In this document: in pieces, positions 36,071 to 45,470 of the stretch
How positions within the stretch are numbered: position 1 is the stretch's first letter
How the letters are laid out: every line of letters begins with the position of its first letter
DNA from: Ruegeria marina
GTDB taxonomy: Bacteria; Pseudomonadota; Alphaproteobacteria; Rhodobacterales; Rhodobacteraceae
Length of the DNA stretch: 64,000 nucleotides
Assembly: GCF_900101475.1 (NCBI RefSeq)
Contig: NZ_FMZV01000015.1
Span: 62,001 to 126,000, forward strand
Reading direction: 5' to 3'
Position numbers and translations under genes: made by a program
Notes under the pieces: generated by a model
The model's database searches: none
Seen by the model: the letters and a program-made list of their open reading frames with translations, nothing else
What the model was told of the DNA's origin: nothing

Positions 36071-36364
36071 GGTTATCTCCTGCGTCCGAAAAGGCAGGGG
36101 CCTTTCGGTTGAATTCTGTCTTGAGGCTGCGCTTTTACCCGGCTGGCGGGCCAAGTCAACCGGATTCCTTGCGGTATTTTTCAATATTCCAACCCACGCG
36201 GAAAGAAAGCGCCCCGCGCCGCCGTTTGGAAGCTTCGCCGATTCGTGATATTGTCGGTGATTAACGCCCTGAAATGCCAAGCCGGATCATATCGGCACGA
36301 GGCAGCAGACCGGCAAGGGACCCCGAGCGGGTTTCGTTTGCGGGTCAGTCCATTGGGGGGCATC

Positions 36365-37000
36365 ATGACAGAATGGAAGATCGAAGGCGAAGAGCTTGCC
36401 AATTGCAATTGCAACTTCGGTTGCCCGTGCCAGTTCAGCGTTCTGCCAACCACCGGCAATTGCGAGGCGGTTGTCGTTTACGACATCGAAAAGGGCCACT
36501 ACGGGAACACCAGACTGGATGGCCTGCGTGCTGCCGGCGTCTATTACTGGCCCGGCCCGATTCACGAGGGCAACGGCCAGATGCAGATCATCATCGACGA
36601 ACGGGCCGACGCGGAACAGCGCGCAGCACTCGAAGCGATCATGAAGGGCGAGGACACCGACGAGATGGCCACCATGTGGTATGTCTACAGCGCGATGGCC
36701 CCGAAGAAGTTCGAAACGCTGTTCGTGCCCATCGAGCTTGACTGGGACCGCGAAGAGCGCACGGGTCACGCCAGGGTCAAGGGAGTCTTCGACGTCGAGG
36801 TCGGGCCGATCCCCAACATCGTTTCCGGGCTGCCGCACCGCGCGATGATCCAGTTGCCCAACGGCTTCGAATATCGCAGCGCCGAAGCCGCGTCCGGCAC
36901 CGCCAGGACCACCGGCGGGGCGATCAGCCTGGCGTTCGACGCGACCCATGCCCATCTTGCGCATCTGAACATCTCGGGTCACGGCGTCATCGGCGCATAG
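36365..37000 (+). CDS. DUF1326 family protein (Cys-rich N-terminus)
   Basis: A 211-residue soluble protein of the DUF1326 family. The N-terminus holds Cys14, Cys16, Cys20, Cys22 and Cys33 in the pattern CNCNFGCPCQF, which looks like a soft-metal site. The rest is a beta-rich domain (YYWPGPIHEGNGQMQIIIDE, FVPIELDWDREERTGHARV). Start ATG 36365 after TTGGGGGGCATC; other starts run into noncoding sequence. It is followed in 12 bases by a DUF2182 membrane protein, its usual partner. A role in metal handling is inference. Confidence 0.88.
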   Translation: MTEWKIEGEELANCNCNFGCPCQFSVLPTTGNCEAVVVYDIEKGHYGNTRLDGLRAAGVYYWPGPIHEGNGQMQIIIDERADAEQRAALEAIMKGEDTDEMATMWYVYSAMAPKKFETLFVPIELDWDREERTGHARVKGVFDVEVGPIPNIVSGLPHRAMIQLPNGFEYRSAEAASGTARTTGGAISLAFDATHAHLAHLNISGHGVIGA

Positions 37001-37012
37001 GCGGCCAGAGGG

Positions 37013-37855
37013 ATGGCAGGTCAAACCCGCCCCCCGGGTGCGCCCACGGTTGAACGCCTTTTTCGGCATGATGCCCGGATCGTTCTTGCCGGCCTGGCGG
37101 TCGTCGTCGGTCTCGCGGCCTGGTACACGGTCGCGGGAATCGGCATGCCGATGAGCGCAGTCGAGATGACCCGCATGGCCCGTCCGATCGGCGAGCCGAT
37201 GCAGATGGGGCCGGGCGCCGACTGGACGCCCGGCCGCGCTTTGCTCTTGTTCCTGATGTGGTGGGTGATGATGATCGCCATGATGACGCCCAGCGCCACA
37301 CCCGCGGTGCTGCTGTTCTCGCGAATCAAGGCGATGGGCCCGGATCGCGCCATCTCCGGCCGACTGAGCGGCCTGTTCCTGTCCGGCTACCTGCTGGTCT
37401 GGGCCGGGTTCGGCCTGGCCGCCACGGGGCTGCAATGGGGACTGGACGGTTTCGGCCTGATGAACGGGCCGATGATGGCCCTGGCCGCGGGCTGGCTGTC
37501 CGGCGCGCTGCTGGTCGCGGCGGGTCTCTACCAATTCTCGAACCTCAAGCAGGCCTGCCTGAAACAGTGTTCCAGCCCGGCGCGATTCCTGGTGCAGCAC
37601 AACCGGGCGGGGCAAAGGGGCGCGTTCGTCCTGGGGGCGCATCACGGCCTCTATTGCCTTGGCTGCTGCTGGGCGCTGATGACGCTGCTCTTTGTCGGCG
37701 GCATCATGAACCTCTACTGGATCATCGGGATCGCGGCCTATGTGGCCGCCGAAAAGCTCCTGCCGGGCCGCCGCTGGTTTGCGCCCGCGCTCGGCGTCAT
37801 CCTGATCGTGGCCGGCGGTCTCGTGCTGGCCGGACTGCGGGTCCCGGCCGGGTGA
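37013..37855 (+). CDS. DUF2182 family membrane protein
   Basis: A 280-residue protein with about seven membrane segments, Met-rich in helices near LFLMWWVMMIAMMTPSATP. The loop GAFVLGAHHGLYCLGCCWALMTLLFVGG holds His-His and three Cys residues that may bind metal; ACLKQC is another cysteine pair. Family members are described as predicted metal-binding integral membrane proteins. It lies immediately downstream of the DUF1326 gene and forms a likely operon with it and the GYD gene. Confidence 0.9.
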   Translation: MAGQTRPPGAPTVERLFRHDARIVLAGLAVVVGLAAWYTVAGIGMPMSAVEMTRMARPIGEPMQMGPGADWTPGRALLLFLMWWVMMIAMMTPSATPAVLLFSRIKAMGPDRAISGRLSGLFLSGYLLVWAGFGLAATGLQWGLDGFGLMNGPMMALAAGWLSGALLVAAGLYQFSNLKQACLKQCSSPARFLVQHNRAGQRGAFVLGAHHGLYCLGCCWALMTLLFVGGIMNLYWIIGIAAYVAAEKLLPGRRWFAPALGVILIVAGGLVLAGLRVPAG

Positions 37856-37924
37856 ACCAACAGGGACCCCCGGACCCGGTCCAAGCCGATGGGTCCGCAG
37901 CCAGACAGGTCAAAGGAGAAAACC

Positions 37925-38254
37925 ATGGCCCTTTTCATCACCTACGCCTCCTATTCCCAATCCGGCATCCAGGGGCTGATGAAAAAGCCCGAGGACCGCA
38001 CCGGCGCCATACAGGCGCTACTGGACAAGGTCGGCGGGCGTGTCGTCGCGCTCTACATGACGACGGGGACCAACGATGTCGTGCTGGTCAGCGAGGCCCC
38101 GGACGGCGCCGATACCGTGGCGGTAGGCATGGCGGTGGCGGCCTCGGGCTCGGTCTCGAAGGTCGAGACGGTCCGGGCCTGGACCGGGGCGGACTTCGTG
38201 GCCATCGCCAAGAAGGCCGGTACCCTGACGGGCGCCTACACGCCGCCGGGATAA
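37925..38254 (+). CDS. GYD domain protein
   Basis: A 109-residue protein of the GYD (ferredoxin-like dimer) family: FITYASYSQSGIQGLMKKPEDR, LYMTTGTNDVVLVSEAPDGADTVAVGMAVAASGSVSKVETVRAWT. ATG 37925 after AAAGGAG. It is the third gene of the DUF1326-DUF2182 cluster. Function unknown. Confidence 0.87.
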   Translation: MALFITYASYSQSGIQGLMKKPEDRTGAIQALLDKVGGRVVALYMTTGTNDVVLVSEAPDGADTVAVGMAVAASGSVSKVETVRAWTGADFVAIAKKAGTLTGAYTPPG

Positions 38255-38263
38255 GTGGAGCAA

Positions 38264-38668
38264 AGCGCGCGGAGGGCCTGTAAGCCGGATTCTGTCCAGG
38301 GGTCGCCCCCTTGGATGACCATTCCTCTGCGGCGCCTGTTGCCAGGCGCCTCTAGCTGCCAACCCGACCCCTCTCGGCTGAAGCGGCCTAGCGGAGGTAT
38401 CGGCCGAAACCGACGCGTCCCGCGCGGGGGTCCTATTTGGCATTGCTCCCGGTGGGGCTTGCCGTGCCGCCCCTGTTGCCAGGGGCGCGGTGGGCTCTTA
38501 CCCCACCGTTTCACCCTTGCCGCGACCTGCGCGGCGGACTGTTCTCTGTGGCGCTTTCCGTCGGGTTTCCCCGCCCGGGCGTTACCCGGCACCGCTGCTT
38601 CATGGAGTCCGGACTTTCCTCGCGGGGGTTGCCCCCCACGCGGCCATCCGGCCTTCCGCGCGCCATGC
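38264..38668 (-). ncRNA. rnpB: RNase P RNA, bacterial type A
   Basis: The catalytic RNA of RNase P, which makes tRNA 5' ends, about 405 nt on the minus strand. Conserved pieces on that strand: GAGGAAAGTCCGGACTCC (38621-38604), AGGGTGAAACGGTGGGGTAA with GAGCCCACCGC (around 38520-38490), GCAATGCCAAATAGG and the 3' ACAGAATCCGGCTTACAGGCC (38295-38275). The P1 stem forms from GCGCGCGGAAGG at the 5' end (38663-38652) and CCTCCGCGCGC at the 3' end. Ends are estimated from P1 and may be off by a few bases. Apparent open frames across it are spurious. Confidence 0.95.
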
Positions 38669-38710
38669 AGTTAGGCGGTGCCGAAGGGGACGTCAAGAGG
38701 CGAGACAGCC

Positions 38711-38814
38711 AGGGGCGCTGCCCCTCTTGGCCTGCGGCCAATTCACCCCGGAGTATTTTTTAGCGAAATGAAGAGACATGGCCTCTCACACTTCATTCCG
38801 CCGCAAATACTCAA
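38711..38814. repeat. Intergenic palindromic repeat, copy E (GCGAAATGAAG variant)
   Basis: AGGGGCGCTGCCCCT hairpin, then GGAGTATTTTTTAGCGAAAT continuing GAAG as left arm and CTTCATTCCGCCGCAAATAC continuing TC as right arm (38751-38812). This variant has GCGAAATGAAG where copies A-C have ACCAGAAAGAAG. It lies between rnpB and the amidase gene, 3' of the amidase. Confidence 0.75.
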
Positions 38815-38846
38815 GAACGCCAGACGAAGCCTCTCATGGCGCGGAC

Positions 38847-39506
38847 TCATGGCGCGACCTGCCCGAAGGGCGCGAAATCCTCGGGCGCGAGCGGCCCGCG
38901 CGCCCAGGGCCTGTGACGCAGGCGCACGGCGGCCAAAAGAGTGTCGTCATCGACCTGCGCGGTGAAGCCAGCGGCACAGGCGCGGGCGCGGAACGCTTCC
39001 GGCGAGGGGCTTTCGGCCCCGGGATCACAGAGGGTTGCCGCGGCCAGACCGGCACGGGCCAGCCGCGCCCAGTCGAATCGCGGTCCGGGATCGCATTTGC
39101 GTCCGGGCGCCATATCGGAATGGCCGATCACACCGGCGGGCGGAATCGCCCAGCGGCGCAGTATATCTGCCAGCAGGATTTCCAGACCGGTCATCAGCGG
39201 TGCCGAAAACGGGTGATCGCCGCGATTGTCGAGTTCGATGCCGATGGAGCGGGAGTTGATGTCGTCCAACCCCTGCCACTCCCCCGCCCCGGCATGCCAG
39301 GCGCGGTCGGCCTCGTCCACCATCTGCCAGAGCCTGCCATCCGCGCCGATCAGGTAATGGGCCGAGACCTCGGCCGCCGGATCGCAGAGCCGGTCGAGCG
39401 CCGCCTCGGCGCCGTCCATGGCGGTATAGTGGAGCACCACCAGCGACGGGGAAAGCCCGTCGCGGCGGGGGCCGAAATTTGGCGAGGGATGCCAGAGCGG
39501 CGTCAC
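38847..39506 (-). CDS. N-acetylmuramoyl-L-alanine amidase (AmpD family)
   Basis: A 219-residue amidase_2 enzyme. Zinc ligands: His of LVVLHYTAM, His of VIGHSDMAPGRKCDPG and the following Asp/Cys region; NSRSIGIELDNRG is also family typical. No signal peptide is visible, consistent with a cytosolic AmpD-type enzyme that recycles anhydro-muropeptides. The Excalibur-like lipoprotein gene is seven bases upstream in the same direction. Confidence 0.9.
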   Translation of the reverse strand: MTPLWHPSPNFGPRRDGLSPSLVVLHYTAMDGAEAALDRLCDPAAEVSAHYLIGADGRLWQMVDEADRAWHAGAGEWQGLDDINSRSIGIELDNRGDHPFSAPLMTGLEILLADILRRWAIPPAGVIGHSDMAPGRKCDPGPRFDWARLARAGLAAATLCDPGAESPSPEAFRARACAAGFTAQVDDDTLLAAVRLRHRPWARGPLAPEDFAPFGQVAP

Positions 39507-39512
39507 GCGGCC

Positions 39513-40304
39513 CTAGTTCTGCACCGCGCGGCGGAACGGCGCCGGATCCCAGGAACAGGCATAGCCGTCGCCGTCGGGATCCAGCCCCTTGCGGTCGCGC
39601 TGCGGGCCGCCGCTGGCCAGGAAGTCCACCTGCGCCTGGTCGGGCGAGGCATAGCCCGCGCAGTTACGCTGTGCCTTGGCGGCAAGGTTGAACCCCGCGC
39701 GGCTGTACATCTGCGTGCCCTTGGGATGACTGGTGCTGAGCGCGTATTGCACCACGTTGGGCGTGCCGTCGCTGCTGCGTTCGGGCAGCGCGGTGGGCGC
39801 GATCACCTGGTAGCTGGCGCGGTTCTGGGCAATCCGCTCGGCGTCGCTCTGGATGGTCTGGCGGCTGGCGACGGCCTGGAAATCCTGTTCATCGGAGATG
39901 GAAGGATTGTTCACCATTTCCGGCGCCGGATTCGACGGGTTGGCTTCAACCGGCGCGACCCCCGAATTGGCATTTGCCGCCGCCAGCGCCGCCGCAGTTT
40001 CGCGGGCGATGTCCTCGGCGGTATCGGTTGGCTGCGGCGCGTAGGCCGTGGCGGTCGCTGTCAGTGGATCCTCGATCGGGTTGGGCTGGATCAGCCCGCC
40101 CGTCTGGGCGGGCGCCAGCCCCTCGGTCGAGACCGCCGAGGGCGGGATCAGCGGGTCGCCGTTGATGGTCTGCCCTTGCAGAATTGCATCGCGCTGAGCC
40201 TGATACTCGGGCGTGTTGAAACCGACGCCGGCCGCCGAATCCGGGATCGCCGGATTACAGGCTGCCAGCACCCCTATCACGGGAACCAGATAGAATGCGC
40301 GCAT
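39513..40304 (-). CDS. Lipoprotein with C-terminal Excalibur-like calcium motif
   Basis: A 263-residue protein. ATG 40304 gives a lipoprotein signal MRAFYLVPVIGVLAAC (lipidated Cys16). A long Ala/Pro-rich low-complexity linker (about residues 35-150) leads to a C-terminal region NCAGYASPDQAQVDFLASGGPQ and LDPDGDGYACSWDPAPFR; DxDxDGxxC is the Excalibur calcium-binding signature. Likely outer-membrane anchored, role unknown. It precedes the amidase gene, suggesting a cell-wall link (inference). Confidence 0.82.
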   Translation of the reverse strand: MRAFYLVPVIGVLAACNPAIPDSAAGVGFNTPEYQAQRDAILQGQTINGDPLIPPSAVSTEGLAPAQTGGLIQPNPIEDPLTATATAYAPQPTDTAEDIARETAAALAAANANSGVAPVEANPSNPAPEMVNNPSISDEQDFQAVASRQTIQSDAERIAQNRASYQVIAPTALPERSSDGTPNVVQYALSTSHPKGTQMYSRAGFNLAAKAQRNCAGYASPDQAQVDFLASGGPQRDRKGLDPDGDGYACSWDPAPFRRAVQN

Positions 40305-40345
40305 CGCTGCTGTCCTGCTCTCTTGCTTATACTTTGCGCGGCCTT

Positions 40346-41833
40346 TTACCACCATTTGCCCGGTTTGGCCAGAAACCCGGCCGCCTGTTCCAGCGCATAG
40401 GCGGTGTTGAGCAGATCGCCTTCCTCCCAGGGGCGGCCGATCAGCTGCAAGCCCAGCGGCAGGCCCTGCTGGTCGAGCCCGGCGGGGACCGCAACGCCGG
40501 GCAGGCCGGCAAGGTTCACGGTGACGGTGAACACGTCGTTGAGATACATCTGCACCGGATCGGCATCGGTCATCTCGCCGAGGCCGAAAGCGGCCGAGGG
40601 GGTGGCGGGCGTCAGGATCGCGTCGATGCCGGCGGCAAAGACATCCTCGAAATCCTTCTTGATCAGCGTTCGCACCTTGCGGGCGCGGTTGTAGTAGGCG
40701 TCGTAGAAGCCGGCCGACAACACATAGGTGCCGACCATGACACGACGCTGGACTTCATGTCCGAAGCCTTCGGCGCGGGTCTTTTCATACATCTCGGTGA
40801 TGCCGTCGCCCTTGGCCAGTTTAGCGCGGTGGCCATAGCGGACCCCGTCATAGCGGGCGAGGTTCGACGAGGCTTCGGCCGGGGCGATCACGTAATAGGT
40901 GGGCAGCGCGTATTTCGTGTGCGGCAGGCTGATGTCGACGATCTGAGCGCCCGCTTCCTTCAGCATCGCCGCGCCATCGGTCCAGAGCTTCTCGATCTCG
41001 GCGGGCATGCCGTCCATCCGGTACTCCCTCGGGATACCGATCTTCTTGCCGCGAATGTCGCCGGTCAGCATCGCCTCGAAATCGGGCACAGCCAGATCGG
41101 CGCTGGTCGAATCCTTGGGGTCATGGCCGCACATCGCCTCGAGCATGATGGCGGCGTCGCGCACATCCTTGGTCATCGGCCCGGCCTGGTCGAGCGAGCT
41201 GGCAAAGGCCACAATGCCCCAACGCGAACAGCGCCCGTAGGTCGGCTTGATCCCGGTGATGCCGGTAAAGGCGGCGGGCTGGCGGATCGAACCGCCGGTA
41301 TCGGTGCCGGTCGCGGCCAGACACAGGTCGGCGGCCACCGCTGCCGCGGACCCGCCGGACGAGCCGCCCGGCGTCAGCGGCGTATCCTCGTTGCCGCGCC
41401 GCCAGGGGTTGACCGCGTTGCCATAGCACGACGTCTCGTTGCTGCTCCCCATGGCGAACTCGTCCATGTTGAGCTTGCCCAGCATGACGGCGCCGGCATC
41501 GGCCAGCTGCTGGCTGACGGTGGATTCGTATTCGGGTTTGAAGCCTTCCAGGATGCGGCTGGCCGCCTGGCTCGGTACACCCCTGGTGCAGAACAGGTCC
41601 TTGATGCCGATGGGCAGGCCGCACATCTTGGGCGCGTCACCCGATTGCAGCCGGGCATCAGCGGCGCGGGCACGCTCCAGCGCGATCTCGGGGGTCTTGT
41701 GGACAAAGGCGTTCAACGCCCCTGCCCCCTCGATGGCGGCAAGGCAGGCTTCGGTCAGCGCGACCGAGGTGGTTTCGCCCTTGCGCAGCGCATCGCGCGC
41801 TTGGGCCAGCGTCAGCGTGTTCAACTCGCTCAT
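40346..41833 (-). CDS. gatA: Aspartyl/glutamyl-tRNA amidotransferase subunit A
   Basis: A 495-residue amidase-signature protein. Catalytic Ser-cisSer-Lys elements: Lys of [10 protein letters not shown], the Ser in [12 protein letters not shown] and the Ser of [14 protein letters not shown]. It amidates Glu-tRNAGln and Asp-tRNAAsn in organisms lacking the matching synthetases, with GatB and GatC. The first codon is three bases after the gatC stop, so the two are an operon; gatB is not in the window. Confidence 0.96.
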   Translation of the reverse strand: MSELNTLTLAQARDALRKGETTSVALTEACLAAIEGAGALNAFVHKTPEIALERARAADARLQSGDAPKMCGLPIGIKDLFCTRGVPSQAASRILEGFKPEYESTVSQQLADAGAVMLGKLNMDEFAMGSSNETSCYGNAVNPWRRGNEDTPLTPGGSSGGSAAAVAADLCLAATGTDTGGSIRQPAAFTGITGIKPTYGRCSRWGIVAFASSLDQAGPMTKDVRDAAIMLEAMCGHDPKDSTSADLAVPDFEAMLTGDIRGKKIGIPREYRMDGMPAEIEKLWTDGAAMLKEAGAQIVDISLPHTKYALPTYYVIAPAEASSNLARYDGVRYGHRAKLAKGDGITEMYEKTRAEGFGHEVQRRVMVGTYVLSAGFYDAYYNRARKVRTLIKKDFEDVFAAGIDAILTPATPSAAFGLGEMTDADPVQMYLNDVFTVTVNLAGLPGVAVPAGLDQQGLPLGLQLIGRPWEEGDLLNTAYALEQAAGFLAKPGKWW

Positions 41834-41836
41834 GTC

Positions 41837-42124
41837 TTACTCCACCACCTTGGGAACCGCGAAAAACCCTTCGCGCGCGTCGGGCGCGTTGGCCAGGACC
41901 TTGGCCTGCATGTTGCCGTCGGTGACCACGTCAGTGCGGCGCTTCAGCCGCATCGGCGTGACCGAGACCATGGGCTCGACGCCCTCGACATCCACCTCGG
42001 CCAGTTGTTCGATGAAGCCGAGGATGGTGTTGAACTCCGAGGCCAGCGCCGGCAGCGCCTCTTCTTCCACCTTGATCCGGGCCAGCTTGGCCACCTTGGC
42101 GGCGGTGTTTTGGTCAATCGACAT
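41837..42124 (-). CDS. gatC: Aspartyl/glutamyl-tRNA amidotransferase subunit C
   Basis: A 95-residue subunit: VAKLARIKVEEEALPALASEFNTILGFIEQLAEVDVEGVEPM and the closing REGFFAVPKVVE are invariant GatC features. It stabilises GatA and lies directly upstream of gatA. Confidence 0.96.
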   Translation of the reverse strand: MSIDQNTAAKVAKLARIKVEEEALPALASEFNTILGFIEQLAEVDVEGVEPMVSVTPMRLKRRTDVVTDGNMQAKVLANAPDAREGFFAVPKVVE

Positions 42125-42200
42125 CGGTTTCCCTCATCTGCGTCAGGCCCGCATTTACCGCCCCACGGGCGCGGTCGCAAGGGCAACGGACAGGCAGCGT

Positions 42201-43355
42201 TCAGCCACGATGCCTGCGCAGATTCGCCAGGGCCGCCATTGCCGCAAAAACCAGCGCCAGCGCGCCGGCAAAGCCGCCATTTCCGGCCAGTTGCATCGCG
42301 GCCCCCGTAATCGGGCCGCCCAGCAGCCCGCCCAGCCCGAAGGCCACCGCAAAGGCGGCATTGCCCGCCACCAGGTCGCTGCCGCTGAACCGGTCGCCCA
42401 GTTCCGCCATCGCCATGGTGTAGATGCCGCCCGCCGTGGCGCCAAAGACGAAGAGGACCGCCAGGAACAGCGGCAGCCGGTCGGGCAGGCCCGGCAGCAG
42501 CACCGCCCCCGCTGCGGTCAACAGGGCACACAACACCATCACCTGCCGGCGCGAGCTGCGATCCGACAGCCATCCGATGGGGATCTGCAACACTGTGTTG
42601 CCGAGGAACGCCACCGACAGGGCCGAGGTCGCGACCGCCACCGTCAGCCCAGCCGCCAGGCCAAAGACCGGGAACAGCGACAGCATGGCGCCTTCCCAGA
42701 AGGCGTAGATGCAGATCGCCGCCAGCAGGGTCGGCGCGCGGCGCAGGAATCCCAGCGGCGAAACCAGCGTCTCGCCCCTGACATCCGGCGCATGCGCGCG
42801 CACCGCCAGCACCACGACCATGGCCAGCGCGCAGCACGCTGCCCCAACGGCGAAAGGGGCAAAGCCCTGAAACCCGATCAGTGCCAGCGTGAACGGCCCG
42901 GCCCCGAACCCCACCGACAGCGCAGTGGCATAGATGCCCACCACCCGGCCCCGGCTCTCGGGGCGCGCAAGCTGGTTGATCCAGGTCTCGGAGACGATGA
43001 AGATACCGACATCGGCCATGCCCAGCGCCAGCCGCAGCACGAGGAAGGCGCCAAAGGACCGGGTCAGCCCCAGCGACAGGATCAGCAGCGCCGACAGGAT
43101 CAGCGAGCCTGTGGCCACCTGCCAGGTGCCGAACCGTTCGATCAGGCGGGGATAGAAGGGCGAGGCCAGCATTATCCCCAGAGGGGTCATCGCGGCGTTG
43201 ATGCCAATGGCGGCCTCGCTGGTCCCCTGCTGTTCCAGGACCAGCGAGAGCAGCGGAAAACTGAGCCCCACTGTCAGTGCAAAAATGGTGGTGCAGGCGA
43301 TCGCCCCGGCGATCCCGGCGTGCCGCGCCCTGTCGGTCATTTCGGCCGCCGTCAT
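42201..43355 (-). CDS. MFS transporter (YcaD/UMF-like)
   Basis: A 384-residue, 12-helix major facilitator. The cytosolic loop 2-3 motif is SPFYPRLIERFGTW and loop 8-9 has IGWLSDRSSRRQ. ETWINQLARPESRGRVVGIYATALSVGFGAGPF in helix 4-5 is typical of the YcaD-like MFS subgroup. A second ATG lies at residue 6. Substrate unknown. Confidence 0.88.
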   Translation of the reverse strand: MTAAEMTDRARHAGIAGAIACTTIFALTVGLSFPLLSLVLEQQGTSEAAIGINAAMTPLGIMLASPFYPRLIERFGTWQVATGSLILSALLILSLGLTRSFGAFLVLRLALGMADVGIFIVSETWINQLARPESRGRVVGIYATALSVGFGAGPFTLALIGFQGFAPFAVGAACCALAMVVVLAVRAHAPDVRGETLVSPLGFLRRAPTLLAAICIYAFWEGAMLSLFPVFGLAAGLTVAVATSALSVAFLGNTVLQIPIGWLSDRSSRRQVMVLCALLTAAGAVLLPGLPDRLPLFLAVLFVFGATAGGIYTMAMAELGDRFSGSDLVAGNAAFAVAFGLGGLLGGPITGAAMQLAGNGGFAGALALVFAAMAALANLRRHRG

Positions 43356-43404
43356 CGCTCACTCCCTCTGCATCCGGGCAGATGACTGCTCCCGGACCCA
43401 AAGG

Positions 43405-44691
43405 TCAAGCACCCAGCCGCGACACCCCCTGCATTCTCAGCATCCTCACCAGCTCGGCGGTATCCACAGCCTGCACCGGCACACCGTCGCGGATCGACAG
43501 ATGCGCCGCCGTGCCGGTGGCCTGTCCCATCGCCATGCATTGCGGCATACGCCGGACCGAGGCGAAGGCCACCAGATCGGCCGACAGGATGCGGCCCGCG
43601 AACATCAGGTTGCGGACCCTTTTCGGCAGCAGCGAGCGGAACGGGATGGTGTAATAGCCACCGCGTTCGACCATGGCGTCATGGGTCATCTGGTCCGAAT
43701 TGCGCATCACGTCGTCGATCGGGTTGTCACAGGCGACGATCCCGTCGGCGAACCTGGTGCCCGCCGCCAGATCGGCACCGGTGACCCGGTACACGCCCTC
43801 CAGCTTGCGGGTCTCGCGCACGCCCACGGTCGGGCCTAGCTGGGACACGTGCGCCTTCTCGAAACCGGGCACATCCACGCGCAGGAACTGCGCCAGTTGC
43901 AGGCAGCGCCGCCGTCCCTCCTGCGTGGCGCGGGTCACATCGGCAGGGTCGGTGCCGTCCACCCCGCGAATGGCCACCGAGTTGCAGAACACCGTGCCGA
44001 GGTGAAACCCCTTCATCAGGTAGAGCTGCGCCAGATGCGGATGCAGCCGCCCCTCGGCGATGCCCTTGGCGGCATTACGGCGGAAGTAAGGATCGTTCTC
44101 GGCAAACACCCGGTCCCAGTCGGCGCCTTCCATAAAAAAGGACAGTGTCACCGCCATCATGTTGCCCTGCCCGTCGCCCAGCGTGAACGGCACCCCCGCC
44201 TTGGCCGAGATGTCGCCATCGCCGGAACAGTCGATCACGATCTGCGCGGCGATCCGCTGCGGTCCGCGCCGGTCGAACATGTCGACGGCCGCGATGCGGT
44301 CACCTTCCATTACCGGGGCAAAAGCCACCGCGCCCAGGAAGACGCGCACGCCCGCCTCTTCCAGCATCTCGAACATCATCGTGGTGGCGGCGTCGTGGTC
44401 GTACTGGATCTCGGGGCCAAAATTTTCCAGCGTGCAGGGGCGCTTTTCAGCCATCGGCGGGTCCATCGCCATCAGCCGGCCGGTGAGCTCCTGCATCAGC
44501 CCGCCAATGCTTTCGCCCTGCGGATAGGCCGCGCCCCAGGGCATGCCGGGGCAGAATGCCATAACGCCGCCGACCTTGGTCCCGGCTTCGAGCAGCACCA
44601 CATCGAGCCCCAGTCGACCCGCCGCCACCGCTGCACCGAAACCGGCAGTGCCGCCGCCGATCACCAGAACATCCGCCGATATTTCCTGCAT
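43405..44691 (-). CDS. FAD-dependent oxidoreductase
   Basis: A 428-residue flavoprotein of the FAD_oxidored family: Rossmann GGGTAGFGAAVAAGRLGLDVVLLE at residues 11-34, VIDCSGDGDISAKAGVPFTLG in the middle and MFAGRILSADLVAFASVRRMPQCMAMGQATGTAA as the C-terminal FAD segment. ATG 44691 has GGAGGGCGG upstream and puts the FAD loop close to the N-terminus; the open frame extends 22 codons more. Substrate unknown. The ceramidase-like gene is upstream on the same strand. Confidence 0.85.
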   Translation of the reverse strand: MQEISADVLVIGGGTAGFGAAVAAGRLGLDVVLLEAGTKVGGVMAFCPGMPWGAAYPQGESIGGLMQELTGRLMAMDPPMAEKRPCTLENFGPEIQYDHDAATTMMFEMLEEAGVRVFLGAVAFAPVMEGDRIAAVDMFDRRGPQRIAAQIVIDCSGDGDISAKAGVPFTLGDGQGNMMAVTLSFFMEGADWDRVFAENDPYFRRNAAKGIAEGRLHPHLAQLYLMKGFHLGTVFCNSVAIRGVDGTDPADVTRATQEGRRRCLQLAQFLRVDVPGFEKAHVSQLGPTVGVRETRKLEGVYRVTGADLAAGTRFADGIVACDNPIDDVMRNSDQMTHDAMVERGGYYTIPFRSLLPKRVRNLMFAGRILSADLVAFASVRRMPQCMAMGQATGTAAHLSIRDGVPVQAVDTAELVRMLRMQGVSRLGA

Positions 44692-44764
44692 CCCCGCCCT
44701 CCGGTTGACCTCGTCCGTTTGTCCCGCACAAGCCGCAGCGGCTTCTGTCCCGTTCACGACAGGT

Positions 44765-45412
44765 TCAGACCCTGGTGCGATGACGATGATAGACCTCGAT
44801 CATCCAGCCCAGCATCAACGCGTTCAGCAGATGCCACAGGAAATGGGTCCCCAGCGGCCAGCTGTCGCAGAGCGGCACGTCCAGCGCGCGGAAGGTGATC
44901 GAGAGAATAAGGATGCCCGCCCCCGCCGCCAGCCCGCGCGCCAATGCGGGTGCCCGACGGCGCAACAGGAGGGCATAGATCAGGATCAGGAGCGGTATCG
45001 GCGCATAACCGGCCGAGCCGCCAAGCCCCGGAACCAGCCCGAACAGCGGCACCGTGGCGGCGGCATAGGGAAAGAAACCGGCTGTCAGCAAGAGCGCGGG
45101 CCAGCGCCGCAGCCCCCATCCGCTGCGATTGATCGCGTAGATAAAGATCAGGACAAAGGCGGCGATCGGCGCCGTGTCCGCCAGCGCCGCCCAGACCTGG
45201 GCATGGGTATGAAACAGGAAACTGCCCAGGCCGATCGCCGCCAGCACGGCGATCAGCGCCGTTTCGACCCGGTCGCGCCCGCCTCGGGTGCGCGACCACA
45301 TCGCACCGGCGGCCAGCACAAAGGCCAGGTTGGTTACTGCGTTGACCGGCTCGGCCCAGTACCCCGGTCCCAGCCTTTCGCAATAGCCGTCGATTTCGCG
45401 CATCCAGTCCAT
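44765..45412 (-). CDS. CREST-family ceramidase-like membrane hydrolase
   Basis: A 215-residue, seven-helix protein. Zinc-site residues have the spacing of alkaline ceramidases: Ser64 and His68 (SFLFH), Asp79 (ALAD) and His190/His194 (HFLWH). The N-terminal DGYCERLGPGYWAEPVNAVTN resembles the region that binds calcium in human ACER3. By family it should hydrolyse an amide bond in a membrane lipid; the bacterial substrate (ceramide, N-acyl amino lipid) is open. It is divergent from the UPF0173 gene, 58 bases apart. Confidence 0.85.
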   Translation of the reverse strand: MDWMREIDGYCERLGPGYWAEPVNAVTNLAFVLAAGAMWSRTRGGRDRVETALIAVLAAIGLGSFLFHTHAQVWAALADTAPIAAFVLIFIYAINRSGWGLRRWPALLLTAGFFPYAAATVPLFGLVPGLGGSAGYAPIPLLILIYALLLRRRAPALARGLAAGAGILILSITFRALDVPLCDSWPLGTHFLWHLLNALMLGWMIEVYHRHRTRV

Positions 45413-45470
45413 GGATTTTCATCTAGCGGGTGTTAGGGTGATTCCAAACGCATTTCAGGGAGAAAGACCA

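Noticed and set aside
38268-38741. Several open reading frames of 70-140 codons on both strands
   Set aside because: They lie across the RNase P RNA, whose conserved motifs and P1 stem are clear; the frames are GC-rich by-products.
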